A stretch of 64,000 bases of DNA from an uncultured Paracoccaceae bacterium (lineage in GTDB: Bacteria; Pseudomonadota; Alphaproteobacteria; Rhodobacterales; Rhodobacteraceae). Numbering within the stretch: position 1 is the first letter of the stretch; the number at the start of each line of letters is the position of its first letter. This document shows, piece by piece, positions 15,475 through 24,685 of this stretch. The translations under genes were made by a program, and so were the position numbers. The DNA lies in assembly GCA_937872465.1 (NCBI GenBank), contig CALMSR010000058.1:1-64000 (forward strand), written 5' to 3'. A model generated the notes under the pieces. The model saw nothing but the letters and a program-made list of their open reading frames with translations. It was not told the DNA's origin and ran no database searches.

Positions 15475-16863
15475 TCAGCTCTCCGCACGCAGCCGTTCCC
15501 GCCACGTCGTCGCATAGTCCTGCAATCGCCGGTCCGGGAGGATCATGCCGGCTTCGGCGGCCTCGGGCCGCTCCGGCCGGCGGCCCGTCAGTAGGGCTGC
15601 ACCGATGCTGGTTCCGGTGGCCGAATCGCCGGCGCCGGCGACGGGCCGGTTCAGCGCCGAGGCGAGCATCTCCAGATAGAGCCGGTTGCGCGAGAACGGA
15701 CCCTCGGTGATGACCGGCCCCTCGGCGCCGATCATCCCGGTGCAGACGCCGGTCATCAGGGCGAGATAGAAGGACAGCGCCACATGGCGCTCGCCGTCGC
15801 TCAGCGAGGCGGGATCGGTGCTCCAGGCGGCGGCACGGCCCTGGAACGGTCCGGACCTGGATTCCACGCCGGGCAGGAGCAGGATGGCGCGGTCGAGCAC
15901 CTGCAGCACGTCGCGCTCCGAGGATGCCGGCGCGTGCCCCTTGCAGACGATTTCGAATTCGCGGCCGCCCATGAAACGGGCCGAGGGCACGGGGTCGCCG
16001 AAGGCATTCACGTTGATCAGCGTGTCGCGCGCCGGGTCGAGCTCGGCCGGATGCCCGCCGATCGCCATGGCGATCACCCAGGTGCCGGTCGAGACCACGG
16101 TGAAGGGCGCCTGCCGCCGCAGGAGATGCGGATAGAGCGAGGCATTGGAATCGTGGATCCCGCAATAGACGGCCGTGCCCGCGCCGAGGCCGGTCCGTGC
16201 GGCTGTCTCCGCCGAGACCGCCCCGATCAGATCCGTGGGCATCCGGACCGGCGCCATCTTCTCCCGCAGGCCGAGCCGGTCGACGAGGGGCGAGAAGCGT
16301 CTCTCCCAGGGCGCCCACAGATCGGTATGGCAGCCGAGATAGGTGACCTCGGTGGCGAGCCGCCCGGTCAGCCGCCAGACCCAGTATTGCGGATAGGTGA
16401 CGACCGCGGCGATCCGGTCGGCGCGATCAGGCCAGGTCCGGAGCTGCCAGAAGAGCTGGGCCCCGAGGTTGAGCCCCCCGGCGAGACGCGGCGATCCGGT
16501 CTCGGCGAAACCGGGACGCAGGGCGTCATAGGCCTCGGCGAGGCGGTCCGGCCCGTCGTGCTCGTAATCGAGGACCGGGAGCACCAGGGCGCCCGACCCG
16601 TCGAGCAGCGCCGCCGCCGAGGCGTGGGCGGTGACCGTCAGCGCGTCGATGCGATGGCGCCGGTGCAGCTCGGCCAGGCCGCCGAGCATGAAATCCCAGA
16701 GCGCCTCGGTATCGAAATGCGGATAGGGGCCGTCCTGCCGGACCGCGTTCGGCATGGTCAGGACGCCGATCTCCTGCAAGTTGTCGAGATCGACCAGGGC
16801 GACCTTGGCGTTGGTCTTGCCGATGTCGATGACGCCCACATGCCCGCCCGCCATCGTGCTCAT
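15475..16863 (-). CDS. rhaK: FGGY-family carbohydrate kinase, rhamnose locus (RhaK)
   Basis: This sugar kinase, in rhizobial rhamnose operons, phosphorylates the sugar after or during uptake and is needed for transport. The 462-residue protein has the ASKHA ATPase phosphate loop GVIDIGKTNAKVALVD (residues ~9-24), an adenosine-side motif TVVSTGTWVIAM and a GPFSRNRLYLEMLAS segment near the C-terminus. It is the last gene of the leftward rha operon; its ATG overlaps the rhaQ stop (ATGA), so it is translationally coupled. The mutarotase gene rhaU, normally between rhaQ and rhaK in Rhizobium, is missing. Assignment to rhamnose rests on context. Confidence 0.82.
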   Translation of the reverse strand: MSTMAGGHVGVIDIGKTNAKVALVDLDNLQEIGVLTMPNAVRQDGPYPHFDTEALWDFMLGGLAELHRRHRIDALTVTAHASAAALLDGSGALVLPVLDYEHDGPDRLAEAYDALRPGFAETGSPRLAGGLNLGAQLFWQLRTWPDRADRIAAVVTYPQYWVWRLTGRLATEVTYLGCHTDLWAPWERRFSPLVDRLGLREKMAPVRMPTDLIGAVSAETAARTGLGAGTAVYCGIHDSNASLYPHLLRRQAPFTVVSTGTWVIAMAIGGHPAELDPARDTLINVNAFGDPVPSARFMGGREFEIVCKGHAPASSERDVLQVLDRAILLLPGVESRSGPFQGRAAAWSTDPASLSDGERHVALSFYLALMTGVCTGMIGAEGPVITEGPFSRNRLYLEMLASALNRPVAGAGDSATGTSIGAALLTGRRPERPEAAEAGMILPDRRLQDYATTWRERLRAES

Positions 16864-17861
16864 GCCCTCCGCCGGGCCGCGAGGCGGGCCCAGAGCCGCG
16901 GCAGCGCGATGACGCCGATCAGCATCAGGCCGACGAAGATCGACATCACGATCCCCGGCACGTTCAGGAGGCCGAAGCCGAAGGTGACCAGCCCCATGAC
17001 GAAGGCGGCGATCACCACGCCGGGGATCGAACCCGACCCGCCGAGGATGCTGACGCCGCCGAGCACGACCATGGTCACGATCTCGAGCTCCCATCCCACG
17101 GCGATCGATGGCCGGGTGGAGCCGAGCCGCGAGGTCAGGCAGACGGCGGCAACCCCGGACATGAGCCCCGTCATCAGGAAGAGGATGAACTTCACCCGCG
17201 CCACCCGGATCCCGGAGAAGAGCGCCGCGGTGGGATTGTTGCCGATCGCATAGACCGCCCGCCCGAAGTTCGTGCCGTGCAGGAGCACGCCATAGGCGAG
17301 GGCGAGCAGGGCGAAGAGCACCAGCTCGAAGGAGAACACCCACCAGACATAGCCCTGGCCGAACCAGGCGAAGGCGGGCGGATAACCGGTGTAGGCCTTG
17401 TCGCCGAGCACGATATAGGCGATGCCGCGGAAGAGGCTCAGGGTGCCGATGGTCACCACGATCGAGGGCAGGCCGAGGCGGGTGACGAGCAACCCGTTGA
17501 AGGCGCCGCAGAGCAGGCCCACGACCAGGCCGATCAGCACGATCTCGGTCGTCCCGGCGCCGAACTGGACCGCGGCCCCCATGGCGGTCGATGCAAGCGC
17601 GATGATCGCGGCCACCGACAGGTCGATCTCGCCGGAGACGATCAGGAGCGCCATGGGAAAGGCGATCATCGCCTTCTCGGTGAAGTTGAACGTCGCGTCC
17701 GACAGGTTCCAGGCATCCAGGAAATACGGCGACACCAGCGAATTGGCGACGAAGATCGCCAGAGCCAGGCCGAGCAGCAGGGTCTCCCAGCGCCCGGCTA
17801 TGCGCTGCAAGGGTGAATTGAGCCGGTCGGGGATGCGGCGGTGGCCCGCTGTCGCCGTCAT
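16860..17861 (-). CDS. rhaQ: rhamnose ABC transporter permease RhaQ
   Basis: The 333-residue inner-membrane permease is of the RbsC/AraH type (CUT2 family) with about ten hydrophobic helices. Family marks are LLIVSGEIDLSVAAIIALAS, NGLLVTRLGLPSIVVTIGTLSLFRGIAY, FGRAVYAIGNNPTAALFSGIRV and the late GGVSILGGSGSIPGVVIAA loop that contacts the ATPase. It overlaps rhaP upstream and rhaK downstream by ATGA. It works with RhaP, RhaT and RhaS to import L-rhamnose. Confidence 0.88.
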   Translation of the reverse strand: MTATAGHRRIPDRLNSPLQRIAGRWETLLLGLALAIFVANSLVSPYFLDAWNLSDATFNFTEKAMIAFPMALLIVSGEIDLSVAAIIALASTAMGAAVQFGAGTTEIVLIGLVVGLLCGAFNGLLVTRLGLPSIVVTIGTLSLFRGIAYIVLGDKAYTGYPPAFAWFGQGYVWWVFSFELVLFALLALAYGVLLHGTNFGRAVYAIGNNPTAALFSGIRVARVKFILFLMTGLMSGVAAVCLTSRLGSTRPSIAVGWELEIVTMVVLGGVSILGGSGSIPGVVIAAFVMGLVTFGFGLLNVPGIVMSIFVGLMLIGVIALPRLWARLAARRRA

Positions 17862-18841
17862 GTCGCGTGCTCCGCCCGCTTGAGGATGATCCGGCCCTTC
17901 GCCCGCTGCGATCGCGCGTTGAACGCCACCGCGACGATGATCGCCGCGCCCGAGATCGCGAGCTGCCAGAAGGGCGAGACGTCGATCACCGGCAGCGCGT
18001 TCTTGATCACGCCGAGAAACAGCGCTCCGAGGACCGCGCCTCCGACCGAGCCGGCGCCGCCGGCGATCGAGATGCCGCCGATGACGCAGGCGGCGATGAC
18101 GTCGAGCTCGAAGCCGCCGGCGATGTCCACATAGGCCACCGCATAGCGCGCCACCCAGAGATAGCCGGTCAGGCCGGCGAGCGTGCCCGAGATCACGAAG
18201 GCCAGGAACTGCGTCCGCCCGACGTCGATCCCGGTATAGACCGCCGCATGGGGGTTGCCGCCGACGGCGAAGAAGGCGCGGCCGAGCGGCGTGCGGGAGA
18301 TCAGCACGGCGAAGGCGGCGATCACCAGGATGGCGATCCAGGACAGGACCGGCAGACCGAGGATCACCGCGCGCGGGAAGGCCTTGAAGGCCGGGCTCAT
18401 CTCATGGGCGTTGATCCACTGGCCGTCGGAAATGACGAAGATGATGCCGCGGTAGATCGTCAGCGTGCCGAGCGTGACCACGATCGGCGGAATGCCGAGC
18501 TTCCAGACCAGCAGGCCGTTCGCCGCGCCCATGATCGCGCCCAAAGCCAGGGCGAGCAGGATGATCAGCGGGATCGGCATGCCGGGCGCCGCGGTGTTGA
18601 GCATCGCCACGACCATGCCGGTCAGCGCCAGGTTCGCCGCGACCGAGAGATCGATGCAGCGCGTCAGGATCACCACCATCTGGCCCAGGGCGAGGATGAT
18701 GAGCGGCGAGGTGTCGTTGAAGACATTGGCGAGGTTCGAGGGCGCGACGAAGCCCTCGTAGCGCGTCGAGATCAGGAGGATCAGCAGGACAATGGCGCCG
18801 AGCAGAATCGCCTCGCGCGACCTGAGGAAGCGCCGGATCAT
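17858..18841 (-). CDS. rhaP: rhamnose ABC transporter permease RhaP
   Basis: The 327-residue CUT2-type permease pairs with RhaQ. Diagnostic segments are VILTRCIDLSVAANLALTGM, NGLLVWKLGIPPIVVTLGTLTIYRGI, GRAFFAVGGNPHAAVYTGIDV and GGISIAGGAGSVGGAVLGA. The start at 18841 overlaps the rhaT stop (ATGA) and the stop overlaps the rhaQ start in the same way, so three membrane and ATPase subunits are made from coupled frames. Confidence 0.88.
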   Translation of the reverse strand: MIRRFLRSREAILLGAIVLLILLISTRYEGFVAPSNLANVFNDTSPLIILALGQMVVILTRCIDLSVAANLALTGMVVAMLNTAAPGMPIPLIILLALALGAIMGAANGLLVWKLGIPPIVVTLGTLTIYRGIIFVISDGQWINAHEMSPAFKAFPRAVILGLPVLSWIAILVIAAFAVLISRTPLGRAFFAVGGNPHAAVYTGIDVGRTQFLAFVISGTLAGLTGYLWVARYAVAYVDIAGGFELDVIAACVIGGISIAGGAGSVGGAVLGALFLGVIKNALPVIDVSPFWQLAISGAAIIVAVAFNARSQRAKGRIILKRAEHAT

Positions 18842-20394
18842 GCCGCGGCCTCGGCGATGCCGGCGGCGTGGCGCACGAGCCGCTCCGGGGCAAGCTCGTC
18901 CCGGTTGAACTCGGCCACGATCCGGCCTTCGCGCATGACGATCACGCGGTCGGACATGCCGAGGATCTCGGGGATCTCCGAGGAGACCATGACGACGGCG
19001 AGGCCCTGGCCCGCGAGCTCGGCCATGAATTCGTGCACGGCCGCCTTCGAGCCGATGTCGATGCCCTTGGTCGGCTCGTCGAGGATGATCACCCGTGGCT
19101 GGGTGGCGAGCCATTTGGCGATCACCACCTTCTGCTGGTTGCCGCCCGAGAGATTGCCGACGTCCTGGTCGAGCGATGCCGCGCGCAGATCCAGCCGCTC
19201 GGTATATTCGCGGGCGAGGGCGAATTCCTCCGCCAGCCGGATGAAGCCGTGCCGCGAGGTCCGCGCCAAGGACGGCAGCGTCACGTTCTGGAAGATCGGC
19301 AGCCCGATCACCGCGCCCTGCCTGCCGCGGTCCTCGGGCACGTAGACGATGCCCGCCCGCACGGCCTCCGCGGGGCTGCGGATGACCGCGTCCCTGCCGT
19401 CGATCCTGACCCTGCCCTTCGAGGGTCGGGTGATGCCGAAGAGCGCCTGCATGAATTCGCTCCGCCCGGCGCCGACCAATCCGTAGAAGCCGAGGATCTC
19501 GCCGCGGCGGAGCGTGAAGCCGACATCCTCGAACTCGGTCGGATGGCTGTAGCCGGCGACCTCGAGCACCGCCTCGCCGGGGCGATGATCGCGGCGCGGG
19601 AAGATCTGGTCGACCGACCGGCCGACCATCATGCGCACGAGCTCGTCCTGGGTCACGTCGGCGATCCGCCCCTCCCCGACGAGCGCCCCGTCGCGGAACA
19701 CCGTGTAGCGGTCGGCGATGCGGAAGATCTCGTCGAACTTGTGGCTGATGAACAGGATCGCCTTGCCCTGCCCCTTCAGCTGCTCGACCAGCGCATAGAG
19801 CTCCTGGATCTCCTTGTGCGACAGGGCGGCGGTCGGCTCGTCCATGATGACGACGCGGGAATCGATCGACAGGGCCCGGGCGATGGCGACGAGATGCTTG
19901 TTGGCGATGCCGAGGTCGCGCAGCCGGACGCCGGCGTCGATCTCGGCGCCGATCCCGGCGAGGATCTCCCGCGCTTCGCGCTGCATCCGGCCGACGTCGA
20001 TCAGCCCGCGGCGCGTCTTCGGCGCATGGCCGATGAAGATGTTCTCGGCGACCGAAAGCTCGTCGAAGAGCACGGTCTCCTGGTGGATGGCGGTGATGCC
20101 GGCCCTGGAGGCATGATGCGCGGTCGGGAAGCTGACGGCCTTGCCGTCCATGCGGATGCTGCCGCCGTCGGGCTGATAGATCCCGGTGAGGATCTTCACC
20201 ATGGTGGACTTGCCCGCCCCGTTCTCGCCCACGAGCGCTGTGACCTGACCGGGATAGAGGCGGAGATCGACCTCCGACAGCGCCCGGACGCCCGGAAACG
20301 TCTTGCTGACGCCCGCGAGCTCGAGGATCGCGGCCGCCGCGCGCGCGGGATCCGGCTGCGGCAGGGCGACGGCATCGTCGAAACCGGAAAGCAT
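18838..20394 (-). CDS. rhaT: rhamnose ABC transporter ATPase RhaT (duplicated ATPase)
   Basis: This cytoplasmic ATPase of a CUT2 sugar importer has 518 residues and two ABC domains, as in RbsA. The N-terminal domain has Walker A GENGAGKST (~residue 57) and Walker B VVIMDEPTAAL. The C-terminal domain has the degenerate P-loop GLVGAGRSE, signature LSGGNQQK and VIILDEPTKGID. I placed the start at ATG 20394 (MLSGFDD) after TTGGGGGCGCG; a TTG 12 bases upstream is possible. An imperfect GC-rich hairpin around 20436-20464 separates it from rhaS and may lower its expression relative to the binding protein. Confidence 0.9.
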   Translation of the reverse strand: MLSGFDDAVALPQPDPARAAAAILELAGVSKTFPGVRALSEVDLRLYPGQVTALVGENGAGKSTMVKILTGIYQPDGGSIRMDGKAVSFPTAHHASRAGITAIHQETVLFDELSVAENIFIGHAPKTRRGLIDVGRMQREAREILAGIGAEIDAGVRLRDLGIANKHLVAIARALSIDSRVVIMDEPTAALSHKEIQELYALVEQLKGQGKAILFISHKFDEIFRIADRYTVFRDGALVGEGRIADVTQDELVRMMVGRSVDQIFPRRDHRPGEAVLEVAGYSHPTEFEDVGFTLRRGEILGFYGLVGAGRSEFMQALFGITRPSKGRVRIDGRDAVIRSPAEAVRAGIVYVPEDRGRQGAVIGLPIFQNVTLPSLARTSRHGFIRLAEEFALAREYTERLDLRAASLDQDVGNLSGGNQQKVVIAKWLATQPRVIILDEPTKGIDIGSKAAVHEFMAELAGQGLAVVMVSSEIPEILGMSDRVIVMREGRIVAEFNRDELAPERLVRHAAGIAEAAA

Positions 20395-20486
20395 GCGCGC
20401 CCCCAAGCGGTCGAGATCTGGCAGGATGGTTGCAGGGGGCGGCGACGGGTGCGGTCCCGCCGCCAGCCCGGGAATTGGCGCCGGAT

Positions 20487-21479
20487 CTAGAAGATCGACT
20501 TGAACTCCTCGATGTTGGAGGCGTCGTAGACGAAGGGATCGGCCATCGCCCCGGCATTGGTGTCGTCCAGCGTCACCTCGCCCATGCGGCCCATGGGGAT
20601 GCTCGCCCCCGGCTCCGCCGTCGCCTGATCGGTCGCGAGGTTGTAGGCGATCATGGTCGCGGCATAGCCGAGGTCGATCGGGTTCCAGATCGCGAAGGAC
20701 TTGGACGCGCCGCTCTCCACGGCCCCCGCCATTTCCGACGGCAGGCCGAGGCCGGTGACATTGATCTCGCCGACCCTGCCGGCGTCCTCGACCGCCTGGG
20801 CGGCGGCGACGATGCCGACCGAGGTCGGGGCGATGATCGCCTTGAGATCGGGGTAGGACGCCATGAGCCCCTGGGCCTCGCGGTAGGACTTGTCGGCGAG
20901 ATCGTCGCCGTAGACCGTCGCGACCACGTTGATGCCCGGATAGTCCGGCAGGACCTTGTTCATCTCCTCGATCCAGGTGTTCTGGTTCGTGGCGGTCGCC
21001 GATGCCGAGAGCACGGCGACATCGCCGCCATCGGGCAGGTTGTCGGCGGCGAGCTTGATGATCATGTTGCCGATCAGCGGGTTCGAGGACGGGTTGAGAT
21101 GCATCTCCCGGCCCTCCGGCGCCACGCCCGAATCCCAGGAGATCACGGTGATGCCCCGGTCCATCGCCTTCTTCAGTGCCGGCACCAGCGCGTCCTGGTC
21201 ATTGGCCGAGATGGCGATGGCATCGACCTTCTGGGCGATCAGCGCATTGATGACCTCGATCTGGCCTTCGGCCGTGGTGTCGGTCGGGCCGGTGTAGATG
21301 ATCTCGACATCGCCGAGTTCGGCGGCCGCCTCTTCCGCGCCCTTCGCCGCGGCCTCGAAGAAGCCGATGCCGAGGGCCTTGACGACCAGCGCGATGCGCT
21401 TGTCCTGCGCCGCAGCGGGGCTCGCGATCAGCGCGGCCCCGATCGAGGCCGTGACCAGCAGTCTCTTCAGCATGCTCAT
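20487..21479 (-). CDS. rhaS: rhamnose ABC transporter periplasmic binding protein RhaS
   Basis: The 330-residue secreted sugar-binding protein has a signal peptide (MSMLKRLLVTASIGAALIASPAAAQ), the type I periplasmic-binding fold opening DKRIALVVKALGIGFFEAAAKGAEEAAAEL, DAIAISANDQDALVPALKKAMDRGITVISWDSGV in the ligand cleft, and a late GLGLPSEMAGAVESG hinge region. It is the first transporter gene of the leftward operon after rhaR, preceded by GGGAGGAAATTC. LsrB/RbsB-type specificity for another sugar cannot be excluded from sequence, but the neighbours are all rhamnose genes. Confidence 0.88.
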   Translation of the reverse strand: MSMLKRLLVTASIGAALIASPAAAQDKRIALVVKALGIGFFEAAAKGAEEAAAELGDVEIIYTGPTDTTAEGQIEVINALIAQKVDAIAISANDQDALVPALKKAMDRGITVISWDSGVAPEGREMHLNPSSNPLIGNMIIKLAADNLPDGGDVAVLSASATATNQNTWIEEMNKVLPDYPGINVVATVYGDDLADKSYREAQGLMASYPDLKAIIAPTSVGIVAAAQAVEDAGRVGEINVTGLGLPSEMAGAVESGASKSFAIWNPIDLGYAATMIAYNLATDQATAEPGASIPMGRMGEVTLDDTNAGAMADPFVYDASNIEEFKSIF

Positions 21480-21524
21480 GAATTTCCTCCCTTGAGCCAG
21501 ATCCTTGCCTTGTCCCCCGGCCGC

Positions 21525-22334
21525 TCAACCGACGGAGGTATCGTCCTGTCGTCGCGATCCGCTCTCGCCGGCCACGACGACCGTCACGCCCGCCGATTCC
21601 AGCATGCGCAGGGTCCTGTCGGTCACGCCCTCGTCGGTGATGACGGTGGTGATCCGTTCCAAAGGGCAGAGCACCAGGCTCGATCGCGCCTCGAACTTCG
21701 AGGAATCGACCATGACCACCAGTTCGTCCGCCTGACCGATCAGCTTCGATTCGGTTTGGATCAGCAGCGGATCGGCCTCCATCAGGCCGATCGGCCCGAG
21801 CCCCTGGGCGCCCATGAACATCCGCCGGGCATAGAAATTGCGCGTCACGTCGTTCTCGAAGGGCGACAGGACGATGTTCTGCTCGCGATAGACCACGCCG
21901 CCCGACAGGAGCACGGTGTTCTTGGAATGCTTCAGCAGATGCTCGGCGATCGGAAAGGAATTGGTGAACACCTGCATGCGCCGGTTCACCAGCGGATGCA
22001 CCATCTGGAACGTGGTCGTGCCGCCGTTGATGATGATCGAATCGCCGTCCTGGCAGAGCGCGACGGCCGCCCGGGCGATGGCGCGCTTCTGGCTGAGCGC
22101 CCGCGTCTCGTTGACGCTGAACGGCCGGCCGGCGAGGCCGCTGAACTGCGGCGGGCTGATGGATTCGGCGCCGCCCCGCACGCGGCGGAGCTTCTTCTGC
22201 AGATGCAGGGCCGCGACATCGCGCCGGATCGTCGCCTCCGAGGCCCCGGTGAGTTCGAGCATCTCCGCGACGGTGACGACCGGACGATCCTGCACGGCGG
22301 ACAGGATGATCCGATGGCGCTCTTTTTCGTGCAT
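21525..22334 (-). CDS. rhaR: DeoR-family regulator RhaR
   Basis: The 269-residue regulator has an N-terminal winged helix (RHRIILSAVQDRPVVTVAEMLELTGASEATIRRDVAALH, residues ~6-45) and a DeoR sugar-phosphate-sensing domain (DSIIINGGTTTFQMVHPL; VLLSGGVVYREQN; VVMVDSSKFEA). Start at 22334 (MHEKERHR) has CAGGGAGGAACGG. It heads the leftward rha operon and faces rhaD, the classical place of RhaR in rhizobia, where it represses both arms. Candidate operator sequences lie in the 178-bp divergent gap. Confidence 0.88.
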   Translation of the reverse strand: MHEKERHRIILSAVQDRPVVTVAEMLELTGASEATIRRDVAALHLQKKLRRVRGGAESISPPQFSGLAGRPFSVNETRALSQKRAIARAAVALCQDGDSIIINGGTTTFQMVHPLVNRRMQVFTNSFPIAEHLLKHSKNTVLLSGGVVYREQNIVLSPFENDVTRNFYARRMFMGAQGLGPIGLMEADPLLIQTESKLIGQADELVVMVDSSKFEARSSLVLCPLERITTVITDEGVTDRTLRMLESAGVTVVVAGESGSRRQDDTSVG

Positions 22335-22376
22335 CCGTTCCTCCCTGACGCATTGTTGCCACCGGTCCCGGCCCGT

Positions 22377-22447
22377 GTCAATCATGATCGGTCATTATCG
22401 CTTCATTGCAGTGCACAATCCGTCACTTCTGCGCGATTCTGATTGAC
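22377..22447. promoter_or_regulatory. rhaR-rhaD divergent region with inverted GTCAATCA sites
   Basis: GTCAATCA at 22377-22384 is repeated in inverted orientation as TGATTGAC at 22440-22447. Their centres are 63 bp apart, about six helical turns, which suits a regulator bridging both promoters. A tandem direct repeat GAGCGGTA-GAGCGGTA follows at 22452-22467. These are candidates for RhaR binding; none matches a consensus I can cite. Confidence 0.4.
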
Positions 22448-22512
22448 TCTGGAGCGGTAGAGCGGTAAACGGCCCTCACGCCAGACATTCGCGACCCGCG
22501 GGGAGGAAGACG

Positions 22513-24615
22513 ATGCCGAAGGATGCCGCGTCCGGTCGACTCGAGAGCCAATGGGACGACGCCCGCGCCAGGGGCATGAGCGGACCGGAGCTCCTGCTCT
22601 ACCGCTCGAATCTGCTCGGATCGGACAAGCGCGTCACGAACTACGGCGGCGGCAACACCTCGGCCAAGGTGATGGAAACCGACCCCCTGACCGGAGAAGA
22701 GGTCGAGGTGCTCTGGGTCAAGGGCTCCGGCGGCGATGTCGGCTCGATCAGGATGGACGGCTTCGCGACGCTCTACATGGACCGGCTCGAGGCGCTGAAG
22801 AAACTCTACCGAGGGGTCGCCTTCGAAGACGAGATGGTGGGCTACCTGCCCCATTGCACCTTCCGGCTGAATCCGCGCGCGGCCTCGATCGACACGCCGC
22901 TGCATGCCTATGTGCCACGCAGGCATGTCGATCACATGCATGCCGACGCGATCATCGCCATTGCGGCCTCGGTGAATTCCCGCGACCTGACCCGACGGAT
23001 CTTCGGCGAGGAGATCGGATGGCTCCCCTGGAAGCGCCCCGGCTACGAGCTCGGCCTCTGGCTCGAGGAATTCTGCCGGGAGAACCCCGAGGCGAAGGGG
23101 GTCGTGCTGGAAAGCCACGGGCTCTTCACCTGGGCCGATGACGCCAGGGAATGCTACGAGACCACGCTCGAGGTGATCAATCGCGCCATCGACTGGTTCG
23201 AGGTCGAGACCGCGGGCAAGGCCGCCTTCGGCGGCGAGAAGCACGGCTCCCTGCCCGCGGCCGAGCGCCGCAGGATCGCCGCGGCGCTCATGCCGGCGAT
23301 CCGCGGCATGGTGTCGAAGGACGTCCGCATGGTCGGGCATTTCGACGACCAGGCGGCGGTGCTGGAATTCGTCAATGCCCGCGACATGGAGCCGCTCGCG
23401 GCGCTGGGAACCAGCTGCCCGGATCATTTCCTGCGGACGAAGATCCGGCCGCTGGTCGTGGATTTCGACCCGTCGAACCCCGACCTGGACGCGACCCTCG
23501 CCGGGTTGCCCGCCTCGATCGAGGCCTATCGCCAAGACTATGCGGCCTATTACGCGCGGTGCCGGCGCGACGACAGCCCGCCCCTGCGCGATCCCAATGC
23601 CGTGGTCTATCTCGTGCCCGGGGTCGGCATGATCACCTTCGCGAAGGACAAGGCGACGGCGCGCATCTCGGGCGAGTTCTACGTCAACGCGATCAACGTC
23701 ATGCGCGGCGCCAGCGCCGTTTCCCAATACCGGGGCCTGCCGGAGCAGGAGGCCTTCGACATCGAATACTGGCAGCTGGAGGAGGCCAAGCTCCAGCGCA
23801 TGCCCAGGCCCAAGAGCCTCGCCGGGCGGATCGCCATCGTCACGGGCGGCGCCGGCGGCATCGGCTCGGCGACGGCCGAGCGGTTCCTGGCCGAGGGGGC
23901 CTGTGTGGTTCTGGCCGATATCGACGCCGCCGCGCTGGCGGAAGCCGCATCCGTGCTGTCGTCGCGCCATTCCCAGGACGTGGTGCGCACGGTCGAGATG
24001 GACGTCACCTCGGAAGAGGCCGTGGCGAAGGCCTATGCCGAGATGGCCGTCGAATTCGGCGGCCTCGACATCCTTGTCAGCAATGCCGGCATCGCCTCCT
24101 CCGCGCCGGTCGAGGACACCTCGCTCGCGCTCTGGAACCGCAACATGGCGATCCTCTCGACCGGCTATTTCCTGGTCTCCCGCGAAGCCTTCCGGATGCT
24201 GAAGGCCCAGGGCATCGGCGGCGCGATCGTCTTCATCGCCTCCAAGAACGGGCTGGCCGCCTCGCCGAACGCCAGCGCCTATTGCACCGCCAAGGCCTCC
24301 GAGATCCACCTCGCCCGCTGCCTCGCGCTCGAAGGCGCGCCCGAAGGCATCCGCGTCAACGTGGTCAATCCCGACGCGGTGCTGCGCGGCTCGAAGATCT
24401 GGTCGGGGGACTGGCTGAAGGAGCGTGCCGCGACCTACGGCAAGGACAAGGACGGGCTCGAGGAGCACTACCGCCAGCGATCGCTGCTCAAGCGCTCGGT
24501 CCTGCCCGAGGACATCGCCGAAGCGACCTATTTCTTCGCCTCCGACGCCTCCGCCAAATCGACCGGCAACATCGTCAACGTCGATGCCGGCAACGTGCAG
24601 GCCTTCACGCGCTGA
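22513..24615 (+). CDS. rhaD: bifunctional rhamnulose-1-phosphate aldolase / short-chain dehydrogenase RhaD
   Basis: The 700-residue fusion cleaves rhamnulose-1-phosphate to dihydroxyacetone phosphate and lactaldehyde, and its second domain is a dehydrogenase thought to oxidise the lactaldehyde. Residues ~1-390 are a class II aldolase domain (NYGGGNTSAKV, LWVKGSGGD, HADAIIAIAASVNSR, VLESHGLFTWADD). Residues ~430-700 are an SDR domain: IAIVTGGAGGIGSATAERFL, SNAGIASSAP, and the catalytic serine with YCTAKASEIHLAR. Start follows GGGGAGGAAGACG. It is divergent from rhaR and co-directional with rhaI. Length and order are normal for the rhizobial enzyme. Confidence 0.93.
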   Translation: MPKDAASGRLESQWDDARARGMSGPELLLYRSNLLGSDKRVTNYGGGNTSAKVMETDPLTGEEVEVLWVKGSGGDVGSIRMDGFATLYMDRLEALKKLYRGVAFEDEMVGYLPHCTFRLNPRAASIDTPLHAYVPRRHVDHMHADAIIAIAASVNSRDLTRRIFGEEIGWLPWKRPGYELGLWLEEFCRENPEAKGVVLESHGLFTWADDARECYETTLEVINRAIDWFEVETAGKAAFGGEKHGSLPAAERRRIAAALMPAIRGMVSKDVRMVGHFDDQAAVLEFVNARDMEPLAALGTSCPDHFLRTKIRPLVVDFDPSNPDLDATLAGLPASIEAYRQDYAAYYARCRRDDSPPLRDPNAVVYLVPGVGMITFAKDKATARISGEFYVNAINVMRGASAVSQYRGLPEQEAFDIEYWQLEEAKLQRMPRPKSLAGRIAIVTGGAGGIGSATAERFLAEGACVVLADIDAAALAEAASVLSSRHSQDVVRTVEMDVTSEEAVAKAYAEMAVEFGGLDILVSNAGIASSAPVEDTSLALWNRNMAILSTGYFLVSREAFRMLKAQGIGGAIVFIASKNGLAASPNASAYCTAKASEIHLARCLALEGAPEGIRVNVVNPDAVLRGSKIWSGDWLKERAATYGKDKDGLEEHYRQRSLLKRSVLPEDIAEATYFFASDASAKSTGNIVNVDAGNVQAFTR

Positions 24616-24685
24616 TCGGCCCGGCTCCGGCCGGGACGGAACCGGCGATCCACCGCGCCCGCGCGCGCCATCCGAGGGACGGAAC

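Noticed and set aside
20430..22442. 670-residue open frame on the plus strand opposite rhaS/rhaR
   Set aside because: Its sequence is the low-complexity Arg/His/Asp/Gly-rich type produced antisense to GC-rich genes; rhaS and rhaR on the other strand are clear.
22513..24615. RhaD considered as two fused genes by assembly error
   Set aside because: The aldolase-dehydrogenase fusion of ~700 residues is the normal form in rhizobial rhamnose loci.
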